Source of the DNA: Aliidiomarina soli
GTDB taxonomy: Bacteria; Pseudomonadota; Gammaproteobacteria; Enterobacterales; Alteromonadaceae
DNA length: 64,000 bases
Reading direction: 5' to 3'
NCBI RefSeq assembly: GCF_003986975.1
Contig: NZ_PIPO01000001.1
Span: 434,001-498,000, forward strand
Shown: positions 17,329-25,969 of the stretch, in pieces
Layout: each line of letters starts with the position of its first letter
Position numbering within the stretch: the first letter of the stretch is position 1
The notes under the pieces: generated by a model
Told to the model about the DNA's origin: nothing
What the model saw: the letters and a program-made list of their open reading frames with translations, nothing else
The model's database searches: none
Program-made: the position numbers and the translations under genes

Positions 17329-19734
17329 TTAATCCGTGGTGATACCGACCTCCAGGGCAATGAGTTCGTCGTCCACTGAGTCGATTTCTTCGGGTTCCAT
17401 AATACGCACGCGGTCGGCTGCGAAATCGATGTCCTCTTCTGAAGTGACTAATGCGTCCCGTATCGCTGCTGCGCGGGCGTTGCCAATGGCTTTTAACTCC
17501 TCATCGCTAACGGATTGCGCGGCGATGACTTGTTCAGCCAGGTAATTGCGGTAGGCGAGGGCGTCGAATTCAGCTTCATCCGATGAACCATTTTGCTCTT
17601 CAGTAAACCGGGAGCGCACGGCTTCAAGGTCGCTGTCCGCATAGGATGAGCTGAACATCGCCTCGACTATGTCCTGATTGGTCTCGCTGGTCAGGCTTGG
17701 GTCTTCAGCATCGCGGTCTGCGTCAGCCAGACGCTGGCGTAAGGCGTCGATGGCTTTTTCACGTTTTATGGCCTGACCATCAAAATTTCGGCTGAACGGA
17801 CCGGCAAGCTCCAGGGTTAGCGCGGGGCGCTGATTAAGAGCCTCACGCAGCTCGGCGATACGTTGGCGTTGAGGGGGGCTCAGCTCTGTGCTGCCCTCCG
17901 AGAATCCAATCTGGCCAAGGTCCTCTGAATCAGCGCCAATCAAATTCGCCAGGAACCTGAAGGGTGCTTCCAGAACCGAGGTAACCGCTTGCCCGATCGC
18001 CTCACGGATAATCGCATTGAAGTCGAACTCCGGATTGCTGACATCCCCGGTTACCGGTAGCGTGATATTTATAACACCCTCGCTGTCCTCGAGCAGGGCG
18101 ATGGCGAGGTTCAGTGGTAAATCCATGGCGTCGCTGGACTCAATCCGTTCACCCAGTTCTAGATTACGCAGTACTAGTTTGTTTTCGCCGGCCAGTTGTT
18201 CGTTGTCGATGGTGTATTCAAGATCAAGATCCATGGTGCCGCCTGCAATCGCGCGCCCCGCGAAGTCGACGGTGTAAGGCGAGTACTCGGGGATCTCCAG
18301 GTTGCGAAACGTCACTGTTACAGTGGTCTGGCGGGTTGGCTGCCAGGCGTGAAAACTGCCTTCAGCACGTGCCAGTCCGTAGTCCTCGACCTGACCTTCA
18401 AGCTCTATGCGCGCAGGTTCAGCGGAGGTCGAACTGATAGTCGACACGTTCCCATTCAACGACTGAATATTGGTTGAAAAGGGCAACGGCAGCGAGTTGT
18501 CCGCAAAATGGATGGCGCCGTCGGTCAGTTCAATGCCTTCAATGGTGATGCTGAACGGCTCGGCCTCGCTGTCTTCGTCCTTTGCTTGGTTATTTGCTTC
18601 GTTCTTTGCGTCGGCACTGGTTTCGGTACTGGTTTCGGCATCGGCAGGGGGAGTTTTCCCCAGATCGCCGAAATTGGTGGTCTTATCCTCGTTAATAATG
18701 ATCTGACCGGACAGTTCATTGACAGCAATCACGCCGGTCTCAAGCGCGCTCTCACGTATATTGAGGTCAATCTGATCGGTTTGTAAACTTTCCCAGCCGA
18801 TGAGTGTTTCATCATCCGGTCCCTGGCTGATACGAAGTTCACGAATACCTGCGCTGCCTTCAAATGCAAAGGGTTGCTCTGTACCTGTATGTATTTGGCC
18901 ATTCAACGACAGGGCTCCGCTATCCAGCCGTACGCCGGCAAAGTACTGCAGATAAGTCATGCCCTGTACCAGCGCCAGTTCATCGATACTGAGATCACCT
19001 TCCAGGGTCGGTTCGGGTACCATTTGCAGGGTGCCGTCGAAATCGAGCATACCGCCGTCAGCGAGTTGCCCTTCCACGCGCAGGGCGGCTTGCGTATCGT
19101 CATGCAGAGTGAAATTTTCTAGCGTCAGCCTGATACCCTCAAGCGTCAGTGACACCTGTTGCGGTGTATCAGTATCTCCATTTGTTTCGTTGCTCTCTTT
19201 TTCGGTGCTATCGGCTTCAATGTCGAAGTTGTCCGTGAAGCGCAACTCACCGCCTTCAACATGCAGATTGTTGAGACGCAATGCTGGTGGGGCAGACTCG
19301 CCGTCTGACTCTTCGCCAGATGTGTCAGTCGCCGCCGCAGCGAGCCGGGTAAATCGGGTTTCACCGGATTCAAAACGTTCTTCGTGAATGATGGGGTCAT
19401 CAAGGCGAATGCGGTTAAACGTCCAGGCGCTGTTGATGATGCTTGCCCAGGCAAAATTAACGGACAGCCGTTCGAGGCTAATCAGCTCTTGCTCGTCAAT
19501 GTCGTTAAGCACAAGACCATCGACACGCAGCGTGAGAGTGAAAGGATTGGCGCGTACTGACTCAATCTGCAGTTCGCGATCGAAGTCCTGCTCAGCTGTG
19601 TTCGTTGCAAAGTAATGGACGGCCCAGGGGACAGCGAAGAATCCAAGCAGGGTGTAGAGAATAAGCAGCACCAGCAGCCAAAAACGAACGCGACGCGGAG
19701 AGGCCCATTTTGTCCGCAGATAACCACTGTGCAT
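17329..19734 (-). CDS. DUF748/AsmA-like large envelope protein
   Basis: The start is the ATG at 19734, preceded by AAGGTGG on the reverse strand; the frame continues to 19824 but without a signal. The 801 residues have one N-terminal transmembrane anchor (VRFWLLVLLILYTLLGFFAV) and then long repeating beta segments such as LRLNNLHVEGGELRFTDN and ITIEGIELTDGAIHFADNS, typical of the AsmA/TAM-like DUF748 proteins. A C-terminal part near 600-680 with EGSTELSPPQRQRIAELREAL looks OmpA-like. The family is thought to bridge the periplasm in lipid transport; that role here is inference. Confidence 0.85.
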   Translation of the reverse strand: MHSGYLRTKWASPRRVRFWLLVLLILYTLLGFFAVPWAVHYFATNTAEQDFDRELQIESVRANPFTLTLRVDGLVLNDIDEQELISLERLSVNFAWASIINSAWTFNRIRLDDPIIHEERFESGETRFTRLAAAATDTSGEESDGESAPPALRLNNLHVEGGELRFTDNFDIEADSTEKESNETNGDTDTPQQVSLTLEGIRLTLENFTLHDDTQAALRVEGQLADGGMLDFDGTLQMVPEPTLEGDLSIDELALVQGMTYLQYFAGVRLDSGALSLNGQIHTGTEQPFAFEGSAGIRELRISQGPDDETLIGWESLQTDQIDLNIRESALETGVIAVNELSGQIIINEDKTTNFGDLGKTPPADAETSTETSADAKNEANNQAKDEDSEAEPFSITIEGIELTDGAIHFADNSLPLPFSTNIQSLNGNVSTISSTSAEPARIELEGQVEDYGLARAEGSFHAWQPTRQTTVTVTFRNLEIPEYSPYTVDFAGRAIAGGTMDLDLEYTIDNEQLAGENKLVLRNLELGERIESSDAMDLPLNLAIALLEDSEGVINITLPVTGDVSNPEFDFNAIIREAIGQAVTSVLEAPFRFLANLIGADSEDLGQIGFSEGSTELSPPQRQRIAELREALNQRPALTLELAGPFSRNFDGQAIKREKAIDALRQRLADADRDAEDPSLTSETNQDIVEAMFSSSYADSDLEAVRSRFTEEQNGSSDEAEFDALAYRNYLAEQVIAAQSVSDEELKAIGNARAAAIRDALVTSEEDIDFAADRVRIMEPEEIDSVDDELIALEVGITTD

Positions 19735-19835
19735 AGGACCACCTTGCTGGCAATGAGTAATAGGGGAAGTGTAGACGGATGAGTGAGCAGTGCCAGTTTG
19801 GCCCTGGCAAAACCCCTCCAGCATCTCTTACTCTT

Positions 19836-20267
19836 CTAGTGTTCTTTTAGATAGCTGGATATTTTGTCAGCCCCTAGCTTATCCAGCGTGATTTGTCCGA
19901 ATCTTTTCAGCATTAAAGCTTCCGCTTCGTTCATGACGTCATTCAGAGCCTCATTAACGGCTTGTTCAATCACACACTGGGTGTGTTCGTCGCTTAAACC
20001 AATCGTAAAAATACTTCCGTCCCCAAGTGCATGGTGAATATCCAGTAACGTAATGTCGGCAAGTGGTTTGGCGAGTTTCCAGCCGCCGTGGTGGCCCTTG
20101 GTCGAGGTGACATAATTTGCTTTACGCAAAAGCGCCATAGTGCGGCGAACCACCACGGGATTCGTCGATATCATCTCGGCCATTTGTTCGGACGTTACTG
20201 GCCGTTCAATGGCCTGCAGATGCACAAGTATGTGGAGGACCCGGGATAGTCTGCTGTCTTTTCTCAT
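19836..20267 (-). CDS. Rrf2-family transcriptional regulator
   Basis: The 143 residues fit Rrf2: SRLSRVLHILVHLQAIERPV as the first helix pair, SEQMAEMISTNPVVVRRTMALL as the helix-turn-helix, and STKGHHGGWKLAKPLADITLLDIHHAL (split as STKGHHGGWKLAKPL and ADITLLDIHHAL) as the wing. It has only one cysteine (HTQCVIEQ), so it lacks the three-cysteine [Fe-S] site of IscR/NsrR and may sense by a single thiol. It is divergent from the flavoprotein at 20398, which is its likely target. Confidence 0.9.
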   Translation of the reverse strand: MRKDSRLSRVLHILVHLQAIERPVTSEQMAEMISTNPVVVRRTMALLRKANYVTSTKGHHGGWKLAKPLADITLLDIHHALGDGSIFTIGLSDEHTQCVIEQAVNEALNDVMNEAEALMLKRFGQITLDKLGADKISSYLKEH

Positions 20268-20356
20268 CGTTCACCCTGTGCTGACGTCGAAGTATTGTAT
20301 CGAGCTTATCATGAAACTTTTCAAGTTACATGTATTGTGCTTCCGTGGCTTTTAAT

Positions 20357-20373
20357 GTAACAATAAAAGTTAC
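20357..20373. promoter_or_regulatory. Putative Rrf2 operator
   Basis: GTAAC and GTTAC flank seven A/T bases (GTAACAATAAAAGTTAC). A further GTTACAT at 20325-20331 is the inverted match of ATGTAAC at 20355-20361. These repeats fill the 130-bp divergent region between the Rrf2 gene and the flavoprotein and resemble the A/T-rich dyads that Rrf2 proteins bind. Confidence 0.5.
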
Positions 20374-20397
20374 TTCAAATGATAGGAGCACCTAAGA

Positions 20398-21294
20398 ATG
20401 TTAGACGTACTGATAGTTGGAGGAAATTTCGCTGGGTTAGCGGCCGCAATGCCTTTGGTTCGGGGGCATCGCAAGGTGGTGGTACTGGATACTAAAACAC
20501 CGCGCAATCGCTTCGCCCGTGTGTCTCACGGCGTTTTCTGTCTGGACGGACAGCAGCCGGCTGGAATTCACGCTGTCGCGTTATCCCAGTTACAGCAATA
20601 TCCGACGTTTGCATACCAGGAAGACGAAGCGGTAACTATTAGCCTCATAAATAGTGGTTTTGTTGTAACCACCAAAACAGGCAGCAGATACCAGGCGAAG
20701 AAGATAATTCTCGCCTGCGGTGTAAAAGACCAGTTGCCTGATATACCAGGTTTGCACTCTCACTGGGGTCGAAGTGTCATCCATTGCCCGTATTGCCATG
20801 GTTACGAGTTAAGTGGTGGGCCGTTGGGCGTGCTGGCGACTCACGTTATGTCGCCACATCAAGCTGCCATGATCCCTGATTGGGGGGCAACGACGTTTTT
20901 CACTCAGGGAGATCTCGAACTAAGCAGTGAGCAGGCAGAGACATTAGGTAACCGCGGGGTAGCGATTGAACAGACGCCAGTTATAGAAATTGTCGGTGAT
21001 GGTGAACAGCTTTCGTCTGTCGTGCTTGAAGACGGTCGCAGTATCGTGCTGCGGGGATTGTATGTTGCTCCGACCATTACTATACAGTCGCCATTGGTTG
21101 ATGCACTGGCCCTGGAGTTGAACGAAACCCCCATGGGAACATTTATCGCTGTCGACGAATTTAAGGAAAGCTCGTTGAAGGGCGTCTTTGTTGCGGGTGA
21201 TATGTCCAATCCTATGCAAAATGGAACCTTTGCAATAGCTTCTGGCACGATGGCCGGCGTCGCCGCACATCGCGCGCTAATGTTTAATCTGTGA
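20398..21294 (+). CDS. FAD/NAD(P)-dependent thioredoxin-reductase-like oxidoreductase
   Basis: The 298 residues start with the FAD dinucleotide fold (DVLIVGGNFAGLAAA). A redox-active CPYC pair is at Cys130/Cys133 (HCPYCHGYEL), as in low-molecular-weight thioredoxin reductases, and the C-terminal FAD motif GVFVAGDM is present. It would pass electrons from NADPH to a disulfide or small molecule. Homologues paired with Rrf2 regulators and a methyltransferase are often seen in detoxification operons. GATAGGAGCACC precedes the ATG. The methyltransferase starts nine bases after its stop. Confidence 0.9.
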   Translation: MLDVLIVGGNFAGLAAAMPLVRGHRKVVVLDTKTPRNRFARVSHGVFCLDGQQPAGIHAVALSQLQQYPTFAYQEDEAVTISLINSGFVVTTKTGSRYQAKKIILACGVKDQLPDIPGLHSHWGRSVIHCPYCHGYELSGGPLGVLATHVMSPHQAAMIPDWGATTFFTQGDLELSSEQAETLGNRGVAIEQTPVIEIVGDGEQLSSVVLEDGRSIVLRGLYVAPTITIQSPLVDALALELNETPMGTFIAVDEFKESSLKGVFVAGDMSNPMQNGTFAIASGTMAGVAAHRALMFNL

Positions 21295-21303
21295 GGGGCT
21301 GTT

Positions 21304-22002
21304 ATGCCAGATATTATTGACCATTTCTCCACTACGGCAGGCAGTTATGACACGAAAAATCGGCCTTTGGCGGCCATTGCCGATGCGATGCACTTATTGA
21401 TTCGATTGATACTACAACGTGCCCCCGCTGACGCGCGAGTGCTGTGTGTAGGGGTAGGCACTGGAGCCGAGATATTGGCATTATCAAAAGTATTTCCGGG
21501 ATGGACATTTGTTGCTATTGATCCTGCCAAAGGGATGCTTGAAGTTTGCCGCGAACGACTGCAGCAAGCGGGCATACTGGAGCGTTGTGAGCTCATTCAT
21601 GGCTACCTTGACGAGGTAGCGCAAGGTGAAGGTTTTGATGTCGTCTTGAATATTCTGGTCGCTCACTTTGTGAAACGGGACGACCGGAGAGGATTATACC
21701 AGGCAATGTGGAGCCGGCTTCGCGAAAACGGTCATCTAATCAGCACTGAGATTAGTTATGACCTGACATCTGAGACGTATCCCTTGATGCTAGATAACTG
21801 GAGAGAAGTACAGTTGTTAATGGGAGCCAGTGTTGAGTCGCTGGCAAAGCTACCGTTGGCGCTGCGCAATCAACTTACTGTTATCTCTTCGCAAGACACA
21901 GACGCTTTGCTCAAGCAGTCTGGTATAGACATGCCAGTACGGTTTTTTCAGGCATTCATGATAAATGGCTGGTACGCGATAAAATCAAGCGGCTATCTCT
22001 AG
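21304..22002 (+). CDS. Class I SAM-dependent methyltransferase
   Basis: The 232 residues have motif I as RVLCVGVGTGAEILALS (about 40-56), the acidic end of beta-2 as WTFVAIDPAKGML and motif IV as FDVVLNILVAHFV. The substrate cannot be read from sequence. It starts nine bases beyond the flavoprotein stop, so both are on one transcript divergent from the Rrf2 gene. A joint role in modifying a reactive or toxic compound is inference. Confidence 0.85.
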   Translation: MPDIIDHFSTTAGSYDTKNRPLAAIADAMHLLIRLILQRAPADARVLCVGVGTGAEILALSKVFPGWTFVAIDPAKGMLEVCRERLQQAGILERCELIHGYLDEVAQGEGFDVVLNILVAHFVKRDDRRGLYQAMWSRLRENGHLISTEISYDLTSETYPLMLDNWREVQLLMGASVESLAKLPLALRNQLTVISSQDTDALLKQSGIDMPVRFFQAFMINGWYAIKSSGYL

Positions 22003-22035
22003 ATGATATAGATGGGGCCGTGTCTACCCGAGTTC

Positions 22036-22926
22036 TCATTCGTCCCCGGGGTCGTGCCGGACGCGCAGGAAACTGGCGAAGCGGGGCAGGCCGTTGTTGG
22101 TGTAGCCGTGATATTTAAAGGTAATGGTACTGCCGATCGGTGGTGGTTCCGCACGTTCACTGTCAGTGAAACCAGTGCCAATCGAGAACTCGACTCCCTG
22201 GTTGTTTCTTACCCGCAGCGCGCCCAGCATGTCGGTGTACTTGCCACGGCCCGGTAGATGCGCGATCACCACGGCCTCGTCATCATAGTAAGGTTTTAAC
22301 TTCAACAACGCGTTGCTTCTAGCGGGCTGGCCTCTACCTGGATAATGTGCGGAGGCTAAGTGCAGCATCAGGCCCTCCGCTCCGTTTTCAACCACGGTTT
22401 GCAGATGGTCGTTTAAGGCATGGTTTGAATGAAAACGCTGCTGATTCACCGCCTTGATATGCTCGGTATCTATCCTTTCGATCAAGCTGGAATAGTTTAC
22501 ATAGCGCTGTGCAAAAGGAAGCTGGGCATCCGGCATGTCAAACACCATATAACTTACCTGACGCCAGCGTTCATCGTCTGGGGTTTGAGTTCGCACGATA
22601 GACGTCAGGGTTTCAAAATCCTGACGGTGCGTCCATAACTCTCCATCTAGCCATACGCCGGCAGGTAAGGGCGCAGTGAACCAGTCAGGTGCGGGAATCA
22701 AATTGCTTTGCCTGGTCAACAGTTGCTCGCCGGTCCAGATCGCCCGTACCCCGTCATATTTCTCACTGACCAGATAGTCGCTGACGGGGTTGGCGCTGTC
22801 CTGCTCGTACACACTGGCGAGTTGGGCCTGCACCGGTGCTTGCGCAGCCAATGCTGTACAGGTGTAAAACGCTGCGAAATACAGACAAGTAAAATAGATG
22901 AACGGGAATTTAAAATATTTCAACAT
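22036..22926 (-). CDS. ligE: Minimal ATP-dependent DNA ligase, LigE type, with signal peptide
   Basis: The 296 residues start with a hydrophobic leader (FIYFTCLYFAAFYTCTALAAQA), then the nucleotidyltransferase domain: motif I SEKYDGVRA with adenylated Lys56, motif III-like WLDGELW, motif IV GAEGLMLH, motif V LLKLKPYYDDEAVV, and a short OB-fold from about 210 (GSTITFKYHGY). There is no extra DNA-binding domain. This is the small ligase found in many gammaproteobacteria. The leader predicts periplasmic location, and a link to DNA uptake has been suggested for the family. It overlaps no operon. Confidence 0.9.
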   Translation of the reverse strand: MLKYFKFPFIYFTCLYFAAFYTCTALAAQAPVQAQLASVYEQDSANPVSDYLVSEKYDGVRAIWTGEQLLTRQSNLIPAPDWFTAPLPAGVWLDGELWTHRQDFETLTSIVRTQTPDDERWRQVSYMVFDMPDAQLPFAQRYVNYSSLIERIDTEHIKAVNQQRFHSNHALNDHLQTVVENGAEGLMLHLASAHYPGRGQPARSNALLKLKPYYDDEAVVIAHLPGRGKYTDMLGALRVRNNQGVEFSIGTGFTDSERAEPPPIGSTITFKYHGYTNNGLPRFASFLRVRHDPGDE

Positions 22927-23117
22927 GACTGCGTCCTTGCTTTCATGATGGCTAGCTTGAATAAGGGTACATACAGATTCTAGCGCTGGGCATAAAGGTT
23001 AGCACTGGGTCAATGGCGTATTTTTCCCTTAGCAGATATTTGAAACTGTCTCGCTAGTGGCGGCCAAGAGGTAATTTTAGTAAGGTCAATAACATACTAT
23101 TAACTTGAGTTTAGCTG

Positions 23118-23852
23118 ATGCGATGGTCTGGAGAGTTTTCGTTTGGTCAGTCATGGGTCGCTTTTCGTGGACGCTGCGGGGACAATGCGTTTCATCGTCA
23201 TGCGACCGCTCAAATCAGCGTGGGTTTAGACGGCCCGGTCACAATCCGACAAGCTGATAATAGCGTCGTTACTGGAAATGCTCTGTTTGTAAGGCCGGGA
23301 GTAAGCCACCAGCTTGAGGCTCATGGTGCCGCGCTGCTTATTTTGGTTGAACCACAGGCTTTTGTTGGCCGAAGGCTGATGTCAGAGACCGAACCGCAAA
23401 ACGTATCCAGGCTTCCTGCGGAGTTACAGCGCCTTATTCAAACCGATGGCGCGCTTTCTGCGTGTATTGCCGCACTAGATGACGACGAGGCTTTTAAATT
23501 ACCAATGGATGTCCGCTTAGGTGAAGCATTAACGTTTATCGAAACGTCCAATGGAGCTCGTATTATTGAGCGGGCAGCCAATGAGGTTAACTTATCGGTC
23601 TCGCGGTTACGCGCACTTGCGCAGCGTCATTTAGGTATTTCGTTAGCAAAGTGGATGATGTTGCGTAAATTACGGTGTGCCGCAGAGGCGCTGGCATCAG
23701 GCTGTACATTAGCAGAGGCTGCTATAGATGCAGGATTCTCTGACCAGGCCCACCTAAGTAGAAGTATGCGACAGGTGTTTGGGGTGACACCGTTAAGCGC
23801 TGCGGGCGCTATTGGAACCGAGCAGGCGAAACATTCAATATCTTCCGAATAG
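23118..23852 (+). CDS. AraC-family regulator
   Basis: In 244 residues, an N-terminal cupin-like sensor domain (HRHATAQISVGLDGPVTI, then VRPGVSHQLEAHG) is followed by a C-terminal double helix-turn-helix with NLSVSRLRALAQRHLGISLAKWMMLRKL (split as NLSVSRLRALAQRHLG and ISLAKWMMLRKL) and DAGFSDQAHLSRSMRQVFGVTP. The latter is the AraC signature. The gene lies 46 bp upstream of the DUF3703 gene on the same strand and may control it and the DoxX-like protein. The 190 bp before it show no gene. Confidence 0.88.
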   Translation: MRWSGEFSFGQSWVAFRGRCGDNAFHRHATAQISVGLDGPVTIRQADNSVVTGNALFVRPGVSHQLEAHGAALLILVEPQAFVGRRLMSETEPQNVSRLPAELQRLIQTDGALSACIAALDDDEAFKLPMDVRLGEALTFIETSNGARIIERAANEVNLSVSRLRALAQRHLGISLAKWMMLRKLRCAAEALASGCTLAEAAIDAGFSDQAHLSRSMRQVFGVTPLSAAGAIGTEQAKHSISSE

Positions 23853-23898
23853 ACAGGGGTAAATTGATTGCATATGTTGACGCCAAGGAATACCCCTT

Positions 23899-24306
23899 AT
23901 GAAACCTGAGTTAGCTACTGCTTTTAATAAAGAAATGACTGATGCACGCATGGCCTGGACAGCTCGTGATTTGAGTACGTGTTTTCGCTCGCTAGAGCGG
24001 GCTCATATCCTCGGCCAGCGTAATTTGTGGCCTCATATCCTGACCCATGGCTGGATGTTACGGGTCGGATGGGCACGATGTGATTATCGCGAAGTAGTTG
24101 GGCAAATACTGCGATTAATCGCAACCTTGCCCGGCGCTTTATTTGGATGGGTACCAGAGGGAAACACAGGTGGTGCCAATGTTTCTGCGCTTAAACCGAT
24201 GCCGGTGCCAGATGAATTCAAACCTTATTTTGCTAAAAACAGCATGCTAAAGGGCATGTTACTTCGCGTGCTGATCATCTCGGTCATTATGGTTTTGATG
24301 ATTTGA
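23899..24306 (+). CDS. DUF3703 protein
   Basis: The 135 residues match the small DUF3703 family: ARDLSTCFRSLERAHILGQRN, HILTHGWMLRVGWARCDYREVVGQILR (split as HILTHGWMLRVGW and ARCDYREVVGQILR), and GWVPEGNTGGANVSALKPMPVP. A C-terminal hydrophobic helix (LLRVLIISVIMVLMI) anchors it in the membrane. The function is unknown. It lies in a row with AraC upstream and a membrane protein 61 bp downstream. Confidence 0.75.
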   Translation: MKPELATAFNKEMTDARMAWTARDLSTCFRSLERAHILGQRNLWPHILTHGWMLRVGWARCDYREVVGQILRLIATLPGALFGWVPEGNTGGANVSALKPMPVPDEFKPYFAKNSMLKGMLLRVLIISVIMVLMI

Positions 24307-24367
24307 GGCTATCTGAGCTGGGTATCGCTTAAGCAAAGCATGGCGCAGACTGAACTTTGAGGGACTT

Positions 24368-24859
24368 ATGATAACGCCAATTATTATTCTGTGTTTATTG
24401 TCATCTCCTTTATTGGTGGCATTTATAGTGTCGAGGTTTACTAATAGCGAGTTAGCTGTCAGGAAGTATGCTTGCTGGGGGCTCGGCATAGCTTTTATTT
24501 ACTTTTTCATTGGTCATCTCGTTGAAACCGAAGGCATGGTCCAAATGCTGCCTGAGTGGGTTCCTCTTCGGGTGCAGCTTATCTATGTTACGGGCTTGAT
24601 CGAGTTAGCAATAGGGGGCGCGCTTTTTATCCCTAAATACCAGAAGGTTGCAGCAAAAGTCGCCATTTTGGTGTTTATTGTGTTCTTTCCGGCCAATGTC
24701 TATGCTGCTTTAAACGGTGTTGGTCTTGGCGGCCACCAATGGGGCCCTGAGTATTTGCTGATACGCGCCCCGCTGCAAGTTCTCTTAATCGCTTGGGCTT
24801 ACTTTTTATGCGTGAAAGTACCTAACAGACCGCAACCAAGTAACAAGGACGTAGCATGA
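24368..24859 (+). CDS. DoxX-like membrane protein
   Basis: The 163 residues have four to five hydrophobic helices (1-20, 34-52, 70-90, 95-112 and 130-150). The pattern VPLRVQLIYVTGLIELAIGGAL then FVVFFPANVYAAL-like IVFFPANVYAALNG is typical of the DoxX/DUF417-like four-helix group. The biochemical role is unknown. GAGGGACTT precedes the ATG. Confidence 0.6.
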   Translation: MITPIIILCLLSSPLLVAFIVSRFTNSELAVRKYACWGLGIAFIYFFIGHLVETEGMVQMLPEWVPLRVQLIYVTGLIELAIGGALFIPKYQKVAAKVAILVFIVFFPANVYAALNGVGLGGHQWGPEYLLIRAPLQVLLIAWAYFLCVKVPNRPQPSNKDVA

Positions 24860-24961
24860 AAAATACCGTGGGTGTGACCAGAATTAACTGAATAGCCTCC
24901 GATTATGTTGCTAAACTTTCTTCAGCAAAGAATCTAACACCAGCAACATAAGGACGCCCCT

Positions 24962-25969
24962 ATGCCACCAAATAACGGCACGCCGCGCCAAACAGACTCA
25001 TCGTCCGGGGATAGCTATGGGCGACAAGCCAAGAAGCCATGGGAGATCTCCTGGCGAGGTTGGTGGGAAATTGCGCAACGAGTCATCAACAACGTGGCTC
25101 GGCACGATATTTCGCTGCTCGCGGCCGGGGTGGCGTTGTTCGTTATGTTGTCGATTTTCCCGGCGCTGAATGTCGCAGTGTCGTTGTATGCGCTTTTTTC
25201 ATCCCCGGAAAATATCATTTCTCAGGTAGAACCGCTGCGGCAGCTGCTGCCCGAGCAGGCATTTGAAATAATAACCGAGCAGTTGACCGAGCTTGCTGAA
25301 ACTGGCGGTGCTACCTTTAGTTTAACTCTGGTCGCGTCGCTACTGGTGTGGTTTTGGGTGGCGCGCAAGGGCGCGATGGCGCTGATAAAGGCCTGCAATA
25401 TTATTTACGATGAACATGAAAAACGCCCATTTTGGCGCTTATTGCTGCTGTCGCTCTTATTTACCGTGGTAGGAATTTTCGGGTTTGTAGTTCTGGCGCT
25501 GCTGGCCATTTTACTGCCTATCGCCCTTGGTGTGATCCCTATGGGCGAATCGGTGGAAACGTTATTGCGAACTCTACGCTGGCCCATTCTGGCAATACTG
25601 TTAATTTTTGTACTTGAGTGCGTGTACCGCTTCGCCCCCAATAGAGAGAATGCCAAATGGCGCTGGGTCAGTGTAGGGGCGGTTATCGCAACATTGCTAT
25701 GGCTGGCAGCGTCTGTCGGGTTCACTGTCTATGTGCAAAATTTTTCCAATTACAATGAAACCTACGGCGCTATCGGCAGTGTGATTATTCTTATCTTCTG
25801 GTTTTATATCAGCGCTTTTGTGGTGCTGCTAGGAGCCGAAATAAACGCTGAAATGGAGCATCAAACCGAACTCGACTCCACGGTCGGCGACGACAAACCG
25901 ATGGGCGAGCGCGGTGCCTATGTAGCAGACACGGCTGGCTCCCAAGCATCAGAGGAGAAAGAGCACTAA
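24962..25969 (+). CDS. YihY/BrkB-family inner-membrane protein
   Basis: The 335 residues have six transmembrane helices and the family landmarks NNVARHDISLLAAGVALFVMLSIFPALN (split as NNVARHDISLLAAGVAL and FVMLSIFPALN) near residue 40, the PEQAFEIITEQL loop, AIGSVIILIFWFYISAFVVLLGAEINAE near 280 (split as AIGSVIILIFWFYIS and AFVVLLGAEINAE), and a polar tail. The family was once called RNase BN and is now regarded as a membrane protein of uncertain transport role. The stop codon overlaps the convergent LysR stop by three bases. Confidence 0.9.
   Translation: MPPNNGTPRQTDSSSGDSYGRQAKKPWEISWRGWWEIAQRVINNVARHDISLLAAGVALFVMLSIFPALNVAVSLYALFSSPENIISQVEPLRQLLPEQAFEIITEQLTELAETGGATFSLTLVASLLVWFWVARKGAMALIKACNIIYDEHEKRPFWRLLLLSLLFTVVGIFGFVVLALLAILLPIALGVIPMGESVETLLRTLRWPILAILLIFVLECVYRFAPNRENAKWRWVSVGAVIATLLWLAASVGFTVYVQNFSNYNETYGAIGSVIILIFWFYISAFVVLLGAEINAEMEHQTELDSTVGDDKPMGERGAYVADTAGSQASEEKEH

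Noticed and set aside
17336-19615. Serine-rich forward frames across the DUF748 gene.
   Set aside because: Low-complexity antisense translations of an acidic coding sequence; no ribosome sites.
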